Shown here in pieces: positions 25,176 through 32,274 of a DNA stretch of 64,000 nucleotides. The DNA comes from Cohnella baijiui. GTDB lineage: Bacteria; Bacillota; Bacilli; Paenibacillales; Paenibacillaceae. Numbering within the stretch: position 1 is the stretch's first letter; every line of letters begins with the position of its first letter. The notes below the pieces were generated by a model. That model was given only the letters and a program-made list of their open reading frames with translations. It made no database searches and was not told where the DNA came from. Both the position numbers and the translations under genes were made by a program. Where the stretch lies: assembly GCF_020731285.1 (NCBI RefSeq), contig NZ_JAJFOW010000021.1:43257-107256 (forward strand), in the 5' to 3' direction.

Positions 25176-26336
25176 ATGTACCAAACGAAGAAGCTGCTGA
25201 TGCTCGGATCGGGCGAATTGGGCAAGGAAGTCATTCTGGAGGCGCAGAGGCTGGGCTTGACGACCGTTGCGGTAGACCGCTACGAGGATGCGCCGGCGAT
25301 GCATGTGGCCGACCGCAGCTACGTCATCGACATGCTGGACCGGCAGGCGGTGCGGGAGCTCGTGCTGCGCGAACGTCCGGATCTCATCGTCCCGGAGATC
25401 GAAGCGATCGCGACGGCCGAGCTCGTGAAGCTGGAGGAAGAGGGATTCCGCGTCATCCCGACGGCCCGGGCCGCGCAGTTGACGATGGATCGCGAGGGGA
25501 TTCGCCGGCTCGCCGCCGAGACGCTCGGACTGCCGACGGCCAAGTACAAGTTCGCCGATACATACGAGGAGTTCCAGGCGGCGACCCGGGAGATGGGCTT
25601 TCCCTGCGTCGTCAAGCCGCTCATGAGCTCTTCGGGCAAAGGCCAGAGCGTATGCCGCTCCGAAGATGAGATCGAACGGAGCTGGCAGATCGCCATGGAG
25701 GGCGGCCGCGTTCGTCAGGGGCGGGTTATCGTAGAGGAGTTCATCCGTTTCGAATCCGAGATCACGCTTCTTACCGTGCGAACGGTGCACGGCACGCTGT
25801 TCTGCGCGCCGATCGGGCACATCCAGCAGGACGGGGACTACATCGAGTCGTGGCAGCCGCATGACATGACCGAAGCGCAGATCGAGGAGGCGCGGCGCAT
25901 CGCGCTGACGATCACGGACGCGCTCGGCGGCGCCGGTCTGTTCGGCGTAGAGCTGTTCCTCGCCGAGGACAAAGTGTACTTTAGCGAAGTGTCTCCGCGG
26001 CCGCACGACACGGGACTCGTCACGCTCGCCAGCCAGAACCTGTCGGAGTTCGCGCTCCACGTGCGGGCGATACTCGGCCTGCCGATTCCGGAGATCAAGC
26101 TGGTGGCGCCGGGCGCGAGCCGTCCGTTGAAGGCGGTTCAGGAATGGACGTCCTACCGGTTGGACGGCGTGGAGGAAGCGCTGGCCGTTCCGGACAGCCA
26201 GGTGCGCGTCTTCGGCAAGCCGGTCACCAAGGTCGGCCGGCGCATGGCCGTGGCGCTCGCTTCCGCCGAGACGGTCGAACAAGCCCGGGCCCGGGCGGCC
26301 GAAGCGCTCGGCAAGCTGCAGCTGCACGGCGAATAG
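25176..26336 (+). CDS. purT: Formate-dependent phosphoribosylglycinamide formyltransferase
   Basis: This 386-residue ATP-grasp enzyme makes formyl-GAR from GAR, formate and ATP in de novo purine synthesis, an alternative to folate-dependent PurN. The ATG at 25176 follows GGAGGG. The N-terminus has the PurK/PurT nucleotide-binding start (LLMLGSGELGKEV), then VKPLMSSSGKGQS in the ATP-grasp B domain, GVELFL and EVSPRPHDTG, all close to E. coli PurT. It is a single gene here, not in a pur operon. I saw no purine operator. Confidence 0.95.
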   Translation: MYQTKKLLMLGSGELGKEVILEAQRLGLTTVAVDRYEDAPAMHVADRSYVIDMLDRQAVRELVLRERPDLIVPEIEAIATAELVKLEEEGFRVIPTARAAQLTMDREGIRRLAAETLGLPTAKYKFADTYEEFQAATREMGFPCVVKPLMSSSGKGQSVCRSEDEIERSWQIAMEGGRVRQGRVIVEEFIRFESEITLLTVRTVHGTLFCAPIGHIQQDGDYIESWQPHDMTEAQIEEARRIALTITDALGGAGLFGVELFLAEDKVYFSEVSPRPHDTGLVTLASQNLSEFALHVRAILGLPIPEIKLVAPGASRPLKAVQEWTSYRLDGVEEALAVPDSQVRVFGKPVTKVGRRMAVALASAETVEQARARAAEALGKLQLHGE

Positions 26337-26360
26337 GAACGTTTGGCAGGACGGGGGCCG

Positions 26361-26389
26361 TTGACAGCGGCATTCCCTGTAACTATAAT
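26361..26389 (+). promoter_or_regulatory. Consensus sigma-A promoter of an Rrf2 gene with overlapping dyad
   Basis: TTGACA and TATAAT are separated by exactly 17 bases, a perfect consensus. The -10 is embedded in TGTAACTATAATGATGACA, an imperfect dyad very like the one at the second Rrf2 gene (57348-57370). This suggests autorepression. Confidence 0.8.
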
Positions 26390-26468
26390 GATGACAACTT
26401 AAGGGGCGCGGTCCGGCGAGGTCGAACCCGGCCGCATCGGCGCCTCAATGGCGAAAGGAGGCGCGCGC

Positions 26469-26891
26469 ATGGCAGCCAACAGCCGATTTGCCGTCGCGGC
26501 GCATATCTTGTCCCTCCTGCACGTAAACGAAGGCAGCAGGATCACGTCCGAGTACATCGCCGGGAGCGTGAATACGAATCCGGTCGTGGTCCGGCGGATC
26601 ATGGGCATGCTCGCCAAAGCCGGGCTCGTGCGAACGAGTCCGGGCGTGGCGGGCGCTTCGCTCGCCCGCCCGATCGGCGAGATCACGCTGCTTGATGTTT
26701 ACCGGGCCGTGCAGGCCGAGGACGGCGCGCTGTTCGCCATCCACGAGCATCCGAATCCCGACTGTCCCGTCGGCCGCAATATCCAATCCACCCTGGAAGC
26801 GTCTTTCTTGCGGGCGCAGCTGGCGATGGAACGGGAGCTGGCGGGCATGACGATGGAGGAGGTCGTCTTGGATCTCGTAGGACGAACGTAA
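26469..26891 (+). CDS. Rrf2-family transcriptional regulator (YwnA-like)
   Basis: This 140-residue winged-helix protein starts at ATG 26469, seven bases after GGAGG. The helix-turn-helix core is GSRITSEYIAGSVNTNPVVV then RRIMGML. It has only one Cys (PDCPVG), not the three of IscR/NsrR, so it is probably not an iron-sulfur sensor. It resembles YwnA-type members. Monocistronic, with a strong promoter and a terminator. Targets other than its own promoter are unknown. Confidence 0.88.
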   Translation: MAANSRFAVAAHILSLLHVNEGSRITSEYIAGSVNTNPVVVRRIMGMLAKAGLVRTSPGVAGASLARPIGEITLLDVYRAVQAEDGALFAIHEHPNPDCPVGRNIQSTLEASFLRAQLAMERELAGMTMEEVVLDLVGRT

Positions 26892-26944
26892 GCGAGCAGG
26901 CTTAAAAGGGCAGGATCGACGCGCAGCATATGCGATGGAAGGGA

Positions 26945-26991
26945 AGAGGCCATCCTCGGCAGACCGGGTCTGCGGAAGGATCGCCTCTTTT
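26945..26991 (+). terminator. Rho-independent terminator
   Basis: GAGGCCATCCT / AGGATCGCCTC around GGCAGACC/GGTCTG, followed by TTTTT. Confidence 0.85.
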
Positions 26992-27078
26992 TGCGTTGGG
27001 GCGGGTAAATAACAGGGAAGAGGCAAACGAGAAACCGGACGAATCGCGGACGGGACGAGGGCGAAGGGAGGCGAAGGC

Positions 27079-28107
27079 ATGCTGGAATCGCGCGCCTATG
27101 AAGTGATCGAGGTGCCGGCGTACGGAGGGAGCGAGGTGCTCCGGCCCGCGCGCTGGCAGGGCAGGGCCGCGGCGCCGTTCGAGGTGGCGCTGGAAATGGA
27201 GGCGGCCGGCGTCTCGCGGGCGGATGCGCTCATGCGGGAGGGGGCGTACGTGGGCGGTCCCAAGCCGCTGTTTGTGCCCGGCTACGACATCGTCGGGCGC
27301 GTTCTGGACGTCGGACCGAGCGTCACGACGGTCCGGCCGGGCGATCGGGTGGCCGCGCTTACGCTGTATGGCGGCTATGCGGAGATCGTCTATTTGCCGG
27401 AGTCGGAACTGTACCCGGTGCCGGAGGAGGTCGATGCCGCGCAAGCCGTCTCGATCGTCGCGAACTACATGTCCGCCTACCAGATGCTGCGGCGTACGGC
27501 ATCGGTCCGATCGGGCGGTCGGGTGCTCGTCCACGGCGCGTCGGACGGCGTCGGGACGGCGCTGCTTCAGCTCGGAGCGCTGGAGAGCGTCCGGCTGGTC
27601 GGCTCGTCCCCGCCGGAGAGCGCCGCATGGCTGGCCGAGGACGGCGTGGAAGCCGTCGACAGCCGGCGGCGCGATCTGGACCGGGCACTGTGCGAGCTCG
27701 CTCCGGAAGGCTACGACGCGGTGATCGACGGGACCGGCAGTCCCCGGATCATGCGGTCGGTCCCCCTCGTCAGCCGCGGCGGCCGGCTGGTCGTCTACGG
27801 CGTTGCCCATCTGCTCGCCGGCGGACGTCAGCGCGTGCGGCAGGCGCTGCGCACATACGCGACGCTCGGCGCCTCCATGGTCCGCCTCCGGCTGCGTGGC
27901 GGGAAATCGTATTTTTACTCCTTAGCCGCCATGAAGAGACGTCATCCGGAGTGGTTCGCCGAAGATCTCGGCCGGCTGTTCGAGCTGCTGCGGACGGAGT
28001 GCATCGCACCGCCGATCGCCGCGCGCTTGCCCCTCTCCCAAGCCCGCAGAGCGCACGAGCTGCTCGAAGATCGGCGGACGACCGGCAAGATCGTGCTGGT
28101 CCCTTGA
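27079..28107 (+). CDS. MDR-type NAD(P)H oxidoreductase (quinone reductase/zinc-less ADH-like)
   Basis: This 342-residue medium-chain dehydrogenase/reductase starts at ATG 27079 after GGGAGG. It has the GroES-like N-terminus (MEAAGVSRADALMREGAY then VGG), the VPGYDIVGRVLDVG motif and a Rossmann domain with VLVHGASDGVGTALLQL. The catalytic zinc Cys/His set of alcohol dehydrogenases is absent, so it is probably an NADPH-dependent quinone or enone reductase. Substrate unknown. A bidirectional terminator follows. Confidence 0.87.
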   Translation: MLESRAYEVIEVPAYGGSEVLRPARWQGRAAAPFEVALEMEAAGVSRADALMREGAYVGGPKPLFVPGYDIVGRVLDVGPSVTTVRPGDRVAALTLYGGYAEIVYLPESELYPVPEEVDAAQAVSIVANYMSAYQMLRRTASVRSGGRVLVHGASDGVGTALLQLGALESVRLVGSSPPESAAWLAEDGVEAVDSRRRDLDRALCELAPEGYDAVIDGTGSPRIMRSVPLVSRGGRLVVYGVAHLLAGGRQRVRQALRTYATLGASMVRLRLRGGKSYFYSLAAMKRRHPEWFAEDLGRLFELLRTECIAPPIAARLPLSQARRAHELLEDRRTTGKIVLVP

Positions 28108-28131
28108 GGGCCGCATTCCGAGGCACTCGCG

Positions 28132-28176
28132 AAAAAAGCTTCCCGCCCACGACGATCGTGGACGGGAAGCTTTTTT
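28132..28176. terminator. Bidirectional terminator between the MDR gene and ltaS
   Basis: AAAAAAGCTTCCCG and CGGGAAGCTTTTTT flank a second CCACGA/TCGTGG stem. T runs on both strands fit the convergent genes. Confidence 0.92.
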
Positions 28177-28209
28177 GGAGTTCGTGCGGCCAAGGAGGGC
28201 TTGCGGCGG

Positions 28210-30096
28210 TCAGTCGCCGGATGGCGTCTCCTTCGCCCGATCCGGCAGCTGCTTCACGTAGCTGTCCGACAGCGTCAGCAGATCCAGCGCGCGCTCGTAT
28301 TCGGACGGAGCCAGTCCGGCTCCGCCGGCCGGCATCGTCTCGTCGGTGTCCAGCGCATAGTTCACGCCGTCTTCGAAGCCGCTGCCGGGGATGAACAGGT
28401 GCCGGTCGTTGATGACCGAGCCCGAAGGCAGATAGTAGCGCTCCGGCAGCAGATTGCTTGTCTGGTTCATCAGATCCTGGCCGAAGTGAATCTGATTCGC
28501 GAGCGAGATGCCCGTCAGATTGGCAATGGTAGGCAGCAGGTCCACCTGGCCGCCGACCTGCGGAAGCGCTGCAGGGTAGGTCACCCCTTGGGACGCGATG
28601 ACGAGCGGAATGTTGACCATGTCGGTATATCCGTAAGGCCGGCCGTAGATTTCCTCCATCAGCGTCTTCTCGGCGCCGTTCAGCGAGTAGATCGGCAAGC
28701 CCAGGTGATCGCCGTAGAGGAGGACGAGGCTGTCGTCCCACACGCCGTTGGCTTTCAGCTTGTCGATGAACTGGCCTAGCGCGTAGTCCGCGTAATTTTG
28801 CGATCGGATATAGTCGCCGACGAGCGTGTTCTCGAACCTTTCGGGCAGCTTCATCTTGTACTTGTCCTCGGGAATCGTGAACGGATGGTGCGCGCTCATC
28901 GAAATGACGTGCGCGTAGAACGGCTTGCTTGCCTGATCCATCCGCGCCAATTCGTCGGCCGTCTTGTCGTAGAGCACCTCGTCGGAAGATCCGAAGAAGA
29001 CGGCGTCGTCCGTGCCGAAGAAGTCTTTGTCGTAGTACCGGTCGAAGCCGATGGATTTGTAGAGCTCGCCGCGGTTCCAGAACTCGACGACGTTGGTATG
29101 GAATGTCGCGGTGTCGTAGCCGTTGCTGCGCAGCAGCTTGGGCAGGCTGGGCAGTTCTTTGTTCACGTAGTCCATCGTCGCGGCGCCGTGCAGCGGAATA
29201 TAGAGCGACGTGTTGACGACGTATTCGGCGTCGGACGTGTTGCCCTGGCCGACCATTTGATAGAAATTCGGGAAATAGAAGTTGTCGGCCGCGAGCTTGT
29301 TCAGGTTCGGCGTGATCTCCTGGCCGTCCAGCTTCAGCCCGACAAGGAAATTTTGAAACGACTCGAGTTGGATGATGATGACGTTTTTGCCCTTGGCGAC
29401 ATGCCAGTACTGCGGGATTTCCGGTTCCCGGATGCCTTTCAGCCCGTCGATCTTCGCTTGGGTGATCTCGGCCTTGTCTACGACCCTTTCGTTGTCCGGC
29501 GCCAGGATGGAATAGAGCTCGTAGTTCAAGATGCCCATCTCCTCGGCCTTGGTGCGCTCGTTCATGCTGGCCCGGTTCGGCAGCACGTTGAACAGGCACA
29601 GCCCGACGGAGACGATGAACAGCGCGGTGACGACTTTGCGGCTTTCCCGTTTCGAGGCGATCCGGCGCCATTCCTTGACCCGCTTGCTCGTAAAGAACAT
29701 CACGCCGATGACGACGATATCGATGAAGATCAGGACGTAGTAAGGGTCGAGGAGAGAGAATACGCTGTTGCTGACCGCGGTAACCTGGTTCACCTGCTGC
29801 AGCGCGTGATAGGTCGCGATGACGCCGTAATATTTGTAATACATGAATACGGAGAATAAGATGGCGGTCACGACCAGATTCACGATTAAGTACAGGACAA
29901 ACTTATGCTTGCGCGCGAACCACTCGATTAGGCAGAAGACGATCCAGAAGAACGGGATTTCGGTCATGATCGTCCGCCAGGACGGTCCGTTGTCGAAGAT
30001 GACGAGCCAAGCGATACAGCTTTTGAGCAGCAGGACGACGGTGAAGAAGATGAACGGCTTGTTGCGCCACAGCCGCGCGGGCGGGACGAGTGTCAT
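28210..30096 (-). CDS. ltaS: Lipoteichoic acid synthase family membrane sulfatase
   Basis: This 628-residue protein has five predicted N-terminal membrane helices (to about residue 180) followed by an extracellular alkaline-phosphatase-fold domain. In LtaS the enzyme polymerises glycerol phosphate from phosphatidylglycerol onto a glycolipid anchor. Visible catalytic marks are the metal-ligand Glu in IIIQLESFQN, the nucleophilic Thr in GQGNTSDAEY (near residue 285), HP-F in SAHHPF and the metal site in LLYGDHLG. Spore-formers often carry several paralogues (LtaS, YfnI, YqgS, YvgJ) and I cannot tell which this is. It has its own promoter and terminator. Confidence 0.92.
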   Translation of the reverse strand: MTLVPPARLWRNKPFIFFTVVLLLKSCIAWLVIFDNGPSWRTIMTEIPFFWIVFCLIEWFARKHKFVLYLIVNLVVTAILFSVFMYYKYYGVIATYHALQQVNQVTAVSNSVFSLLDPYYVLIFIDIVVIGVMFFTSKRVKEWRRIASKRESRKVVTALFIVSVGLCLFNVLPNRASMNERTKAEEMGILNYELYSILAPDNERVVDKAEITQAKIDGLKGIREPEIPQYWHVAKGKNVIIIQLESFQNFLVGLKLDGQEITPNLNKLAADNFYFPNFYQMVGQGNTSDAEYVVNTSLYIPLHGAATMDYVNKELPSLPKLLRSNGYDTATFHTNVVEFWNRGELYKSIGFDRYYDKDFFGTDDAVFFGSSDEVLYDKTADELARMDQASKPFYAHVISMSAHHPFTIPEDKYKMKLPERFENTLVGDYIRSQNYADYALGQFIDKLKANGVWDDSLVLLYGDHLGLPIYSLNGAEKTLMEEIYGRPYGYTDMVNIPLVIASQGVTYPAALPQVGGQVDLLPTIANLTGISLANQIHFGQDLMNQTSNLLPERYYLPSGSVINDRHLFIPGSGFEDGVNYALDTDETMPAGGAGLAPSEYERALDLLTLSDSYVKQLPDRAKETPSGD

Positions 30097-30209
30097 GTAT
30101 GCGCCTTCCTTTCTTTTCAGACCTGTCTATTTAGGCAGTACCCCATTGCGCGCAGAAAAGCGTCAGGCCGAGCGTCATGCAGCCGCAGCCCGATTCTATA
30201 ATTAAACCT

Positions 30210-30238
30210 ATCTTATAGACCTTCCAAGCCGATGTCAA
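30210..30238 (-). promoter_or_regulatory. Promoter of ltaS
   Basis: On the minus strand TTGACA (30233-30238) lies 17 bases before TAAGAT (30210-30215), about 115 bases before the start codon. Confidence 0.5.
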
Positions 30239-30447
30239 AGGCAACTAGCGCCAGCGCGCCGGGGCTCCAGACGGGAAGGGGAGGTAGCCGTGCCTTTGGC
30301 CGCGCGGTCGGCCATGCTCGATATCGGGGCGCAAAATTGGCTCTATAAGACAGGGCAGTTCGATAATCCATGCCTGTACTTTATGACTAATGATGTACTG
30401 ACTGGCAGTAACGCCTAAATCCTCCAAACCTGCTTTTACGTACAATA
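30239..30447. other. Intergenic, no supported gene
   Basis: A 66-codon minus-strand frame (30245-30445) reads MYVKAGLEDLGVTASQYIIS at its start, which looks protein-like. It opens with TTG, has no ribosome binding site and follows a terminator. It may be a fragment of an older gene; I do not assign it. Confidence 0.4.
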
Positions 30448-30479
30448 AAAGGCGCTGCCGGTTAGATGGCAGCGCCTTT
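30448..30479 (-). terminator. Terminator of the BECR-like nuclease gene
   Basis: AAAGGCGCTGCC / GGCAGCGCCTTT is a 12-bp stem with T-rich ends on both strands (minus: TTTTATTGT). It closes the nuclease transcript. Confidence 0.85.
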
Positions 30480-30516
30480 GCGCGTATACCTGTGCCTTGC
30501 GGGTATTTACCCTATT

Positions 30517-31125
30517 TTATTTCGCATCCCGTTTAAAGGAAATAATCCGAAGCGTTTGTTGCCCATCAATATGTTTTGTTCCGTACAACGGCGGTGTTTT
30601 GCCTTCCTCCAAAATGGTTCGCGGACACCAAGTTTTAAATTCGGTTTCTTCTCGCCTGGATATGCCAAGGTGTACGATGGCGTTATCAAAATCCCCATAT
30701 ATGAGTAATTCTGCCCCTAATTTATGAAATTTAATCATGGCTGTGTCGGATGTGAGGATGCGGGGAATGGAGAGAAAATAAATCCATTTTCCTTTCAGGC
30801 TATTAAAGTTCGGTTTGCCTGCGCGGGACCGCATATGATCCCGGTCAATCGTGCCGTTCTTTATGTTATCCCAGCCTTCCGGCCCCCGGTACAGTTTCAA
30901 GTCTTGAGGCCGTATTTTGCCCGTGACCATTTTTTCCAGACCCAGCAGGTGACAGAAGTTGTCCTTTTCAAAGTGCAGCTTAACAGGATCATGATTCTCA
31001 AGTTCATATGTAAACGTATAAGGGAGAAGATGCTGCTCATATAACTGCTGAAGCACTTGGAGGCTAATGTCCGCAATCAAGGGTTTGGTGGTTCGGGCAA
31101 CTAATTCTTCGAGTGTTAGCGTCAT
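30517..31125 (-). CDS. PBECR4-like (BECR-fold) putative RNase
   Basis: This 202-residue protein starts at ATG 31125, ten bases after AAGGAG. The sequence pattern (FTYELENHDPVKLHFEKDNF, then CHLLGLEKM, then KWIYFLSIPRIL, AELLIYGDFDNAIVHLGI and the terminal WCPRTILEE plus two late strands) matches what I remember of the PBECR4 family of phage-related barnase/EndoU/colicin/RelE-like nucleases. That match is from memory, not a search. It is cytoplasmic, with no signal peptide or membrane segment. Base composition is clearly less GC-rich than its neighbours, suggesting transfer. It is preceded by a promoter, two structured RNA repeats and a terminator, so its expression probably depends on read-through. 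Possible roles are a toxin or a defence RNase held in check by the upstream RNA, or a riboswitch-controlled enzyme. It is not ToxN-like. Confidence 0.65.
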   Translation of the reverse strand: MTLTLEELVARTTKPLIADISLQVLQQLYEQHLLPYTFTYELENHDPVKLHFEKDNFCHLLGLEKMVTGKIRPQDLKLYRGPEGWDNIKNGTIDRDHMRSRAGKPNFNSLKGKWIYFLSIPRILTSDTAMIKFHKLGAELLIYGDFDNAIVHLGISRREETEFKTWCPRTILEEGKTPPLYGTKHIDGQQTLRIISFKRDAK

Positions 31126-31144
31126 AGAATCATGTCTCCTTGCA

Positions 31145-31176
31145 CAAAAAAAGCTCTGATGTATCCACATCAGAGC
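31145..31176 (-). terminator. Intrinsic terminator between the RNA repeats and the nuclease gene
   Basis: On the minus strand GCTCTGATG-N7-CATCAGAGC is followed by TTTTTTT, just 20 bases before the nuclease start codon. A second copy of CATCAG (31189-31194) directly after RNA unit 2 could pair with the 5' arm and act as an antiterminator. Confidence 0.9.
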
Positions 31177-31193
31177 CGCCTTGTTAAACTGAT

Positions 31194-31259
31194 GGGTAGC
31201 AAAAACAGTCGGTAAACACGGAGATTATGGTCCCCCCGGCGGGGAACACCACGCTACCC
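31194..31259 (-). ncRNA. Structured RNA unit 2 (terminator-proximal)
   Basis: The closing stem is GGGTAGC / GCTACCC, with an inner hairpin TTCCCC-GCC-GGGGGGA, then the conserved ATCTCCGTGTTTACCGAC. Relative to unit 1, two closing-stem pairs (A-T to G-C, C-G to T-A) and one inner pair (T-A to C-G) change on both sides. Confidence 0.8.
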
Positions 31260-31325
31260 GGTGGTGCGGATCGTTGGCGATCCCTTATTTGAGTGTTTCC
31301 TAATTCCTGCTATTTCATGTCATGT

Positions 31326-31387
31326 GGCAACAAGCGGTCGGTAAACACGGAGATTGTGGTCCCTCCGGCAGGGAACACCACGTTGCC
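31326..31387 (-). ncRNA. Structured RNA unit 1 (promoter-proximal)
   Basis: The closing stem is GGCAAC / GTTGCC, with GTGG / CCAC continuing into the inner hairpin TCCCT-GCCGG-AGGGA, then the conserved ATCTCCGTGTTTACCGAC. CACCA upstream of the closing stem is complementary to TGGTG inside it, allowing an alternative fold or pseudoknot. Confidence 0.8.
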
Positions 31388-31430
31388 TATGGTGCGAGCT
31401 TATGCTCCTATTTCTTTATGTTGCCTTCAT

Positions 31431-31459
31431 ATTATACAACGTAAGCCCGGATTGTGCAA
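31431..31459 (-). promoter_or_regulatory. Promoter of the RNA-nuclease locus
   Basis: On the minus strand TTGCAC (31454-31459) and a perfect TATAAT (31431-31436) are 17 bases apart. Transcription would begin near 31424, just ahead of the first small hairpin. Confidence 0.75.
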
Positions 31460-31569
31460 CGGACAGTTGGGATGGAGCGAAATCGTGCCGATATTCTTGA
31501 CTATTAGGCGAAGCAGCGAGGAGTGAAATCTGTAGGAAGATTGTTCTTAGCGCAGGGGGCGAAGCCATG

Positions 31570-31747
31570 TCCGGAATCCGCCCAAGGATCGGGGCTTGGT
31601 CTTTCCATCTCCAAAAGCCTGATGGGCAAGATGGGCGGCACGCTGACGGCCGAGATGGACGGAGAGAAACTCATGATGAACTGCCGTTGGAGGCGGCAAG
31701 CCGGGACAAGGGAGCCCCCGGTTCGCGGGGAAACCGGGGGCTCGTAA
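31570..31747 (+). pseudogene. C-terminal remnant of a sensor histidine kinase
   Basis: The plus strand encodes SAQGSGLGLSISKSLMGKMG then GTLTAEMDGEKLMM, the G2 box and last strands of a HATPase_c domain. Upstream sequence is degenerate and full of stops in this frame, and no partner response regulator is nearby. It lies directly beside the RNA-nuclease island, so arrival of the island may have truncated it. Confidence 0.7.
31712..31743 (-). terminator. GC-rich hairpin downstream of marR
   Basis: GAGCCCCCGGTT pairs with AACCGGGGGCTC, a 12-bp stem, but the T tract is weak on both strands. It is likely a processing or termination hairpin for the marR transcript. Confidence 0.5.
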
Positions 31748-31773
31748 CGGTTGCGCTATGGATGAGGTGTCGT

Positions 31774-32211
31774 TCATTCGTTGTTCCGAAGAGGCTGATC
31801 GAGCAGCTTGCGGTAGATGGCCGCCATGAACTGGATTTCTTCGGGTTCGAGCGGGTCGAAGAGCTTGTCGGCCAGCGCTTCCTGCTTCGCCCGGACTTGC
31901 TTCATCGCCTCGCGGCCTTCCTCGGTGATCTCCAGCTTCACGATCCGTCGGTCGTTCGTGTCGTTCACGCGCCGGATCAGCTTTTGACGCACCAGTTTGT
32001 CCGAGATGACGGTCATGCCGCCGGAGGTCACTCCGACGATCTGTGACAGATAAGTGCTGGGCATGGGACCTTCCGAATTCAAAATATCGAGCGTTGTCGC
32101 CTGGCTCTGCGAAATCTCGAGCGGATTGTTCTTGCCCCACTCCGACGCCCAGAGCCGTGCATGCGTGCGCATCATGTCCAGCAGCTTCACCAATTCTTCG
32201 TGCTTGTTCAC
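31774..32211 (-). CDS. MarR-family transcriptional regulator
   Basis: This 145-residue winged-helix protein starts at GTG 32211, following AGGAGAG. The DNA-binding region is MPSTYLSQIVGVTSGGMTVI then SDKLVRQKLI, with a wing containing DTNDRRIVKLEITEEG. It lies 63 bases downstream of the multicopper oxidase gene on the same strand and may be cotranscribed with it. No operator is obvious, and ligand and targets are unknown. Confidence 0.88.
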   Translation of the reverse strand: MNKHEELVKLLDMMRTHARLWASEWGKNNPLEISQSQATTLDILNSEGPMPSTYLSQIVGVTSGGMTVISDKLVRQKLIRRVNDTNDRRIVKLEITEEGREAMKQVRAKQEALADKLFDPLEPEEIQFMAAIYRKLLDQPLRNNE

Positions 32212-32274
32212 GCCTCTCCTCCCACACCAGCATCCCTTTTCGTCAGAATAGGCGAAAATGCCTGCGGAGTCAAC

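Larger units (their letters stand above)
31145..31424 (-). ncRNA. Leader RNA with two tandem structured units
   Basis: The predicted transcript runs from about 31424 to the terminator at 31145, roughly 280 nt. It contains two copies of a structured unit (31326-31387 and 31194-31259, period 127-128), each preceded by a small hairpin (GAGC-ATAA-GCTC; GGATCG-CCAA-CGATCC) and the box CGCACCA. The units share GTGGTGTTCCC and ATCTCCGTGTTTACCGAC almost without change, while the enclosing stems differ and remain paired. It matches no RNA family I know. It could be a type III antitoxin precursor or a tandem aptamer with an attenuator. Confidence 0.75.

Noticed and set aside
30245..30445. 66-codon minus-strand gene
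   Set aside because: TTG start, no ribosome binding site, lies after a terminator; at most a fragment.
30517..31125. ToxN-type toxin assignment
   Set aside because: The protein lacks recognisable ToxN/AbiQ sequence features; its pattern fits a PBECR4-like nuclease better. The locus order alone does not make it a known type III family.
31194..31387. Fluoride or other known riboswitch for the tandem RNA
   Set aside because: A GGTGTTCC string recalls the fluoride aptamer, but the rest of that consensus (AACCGC, TGATGA) and the pseudoknot order are absent, and no other family I know fits.
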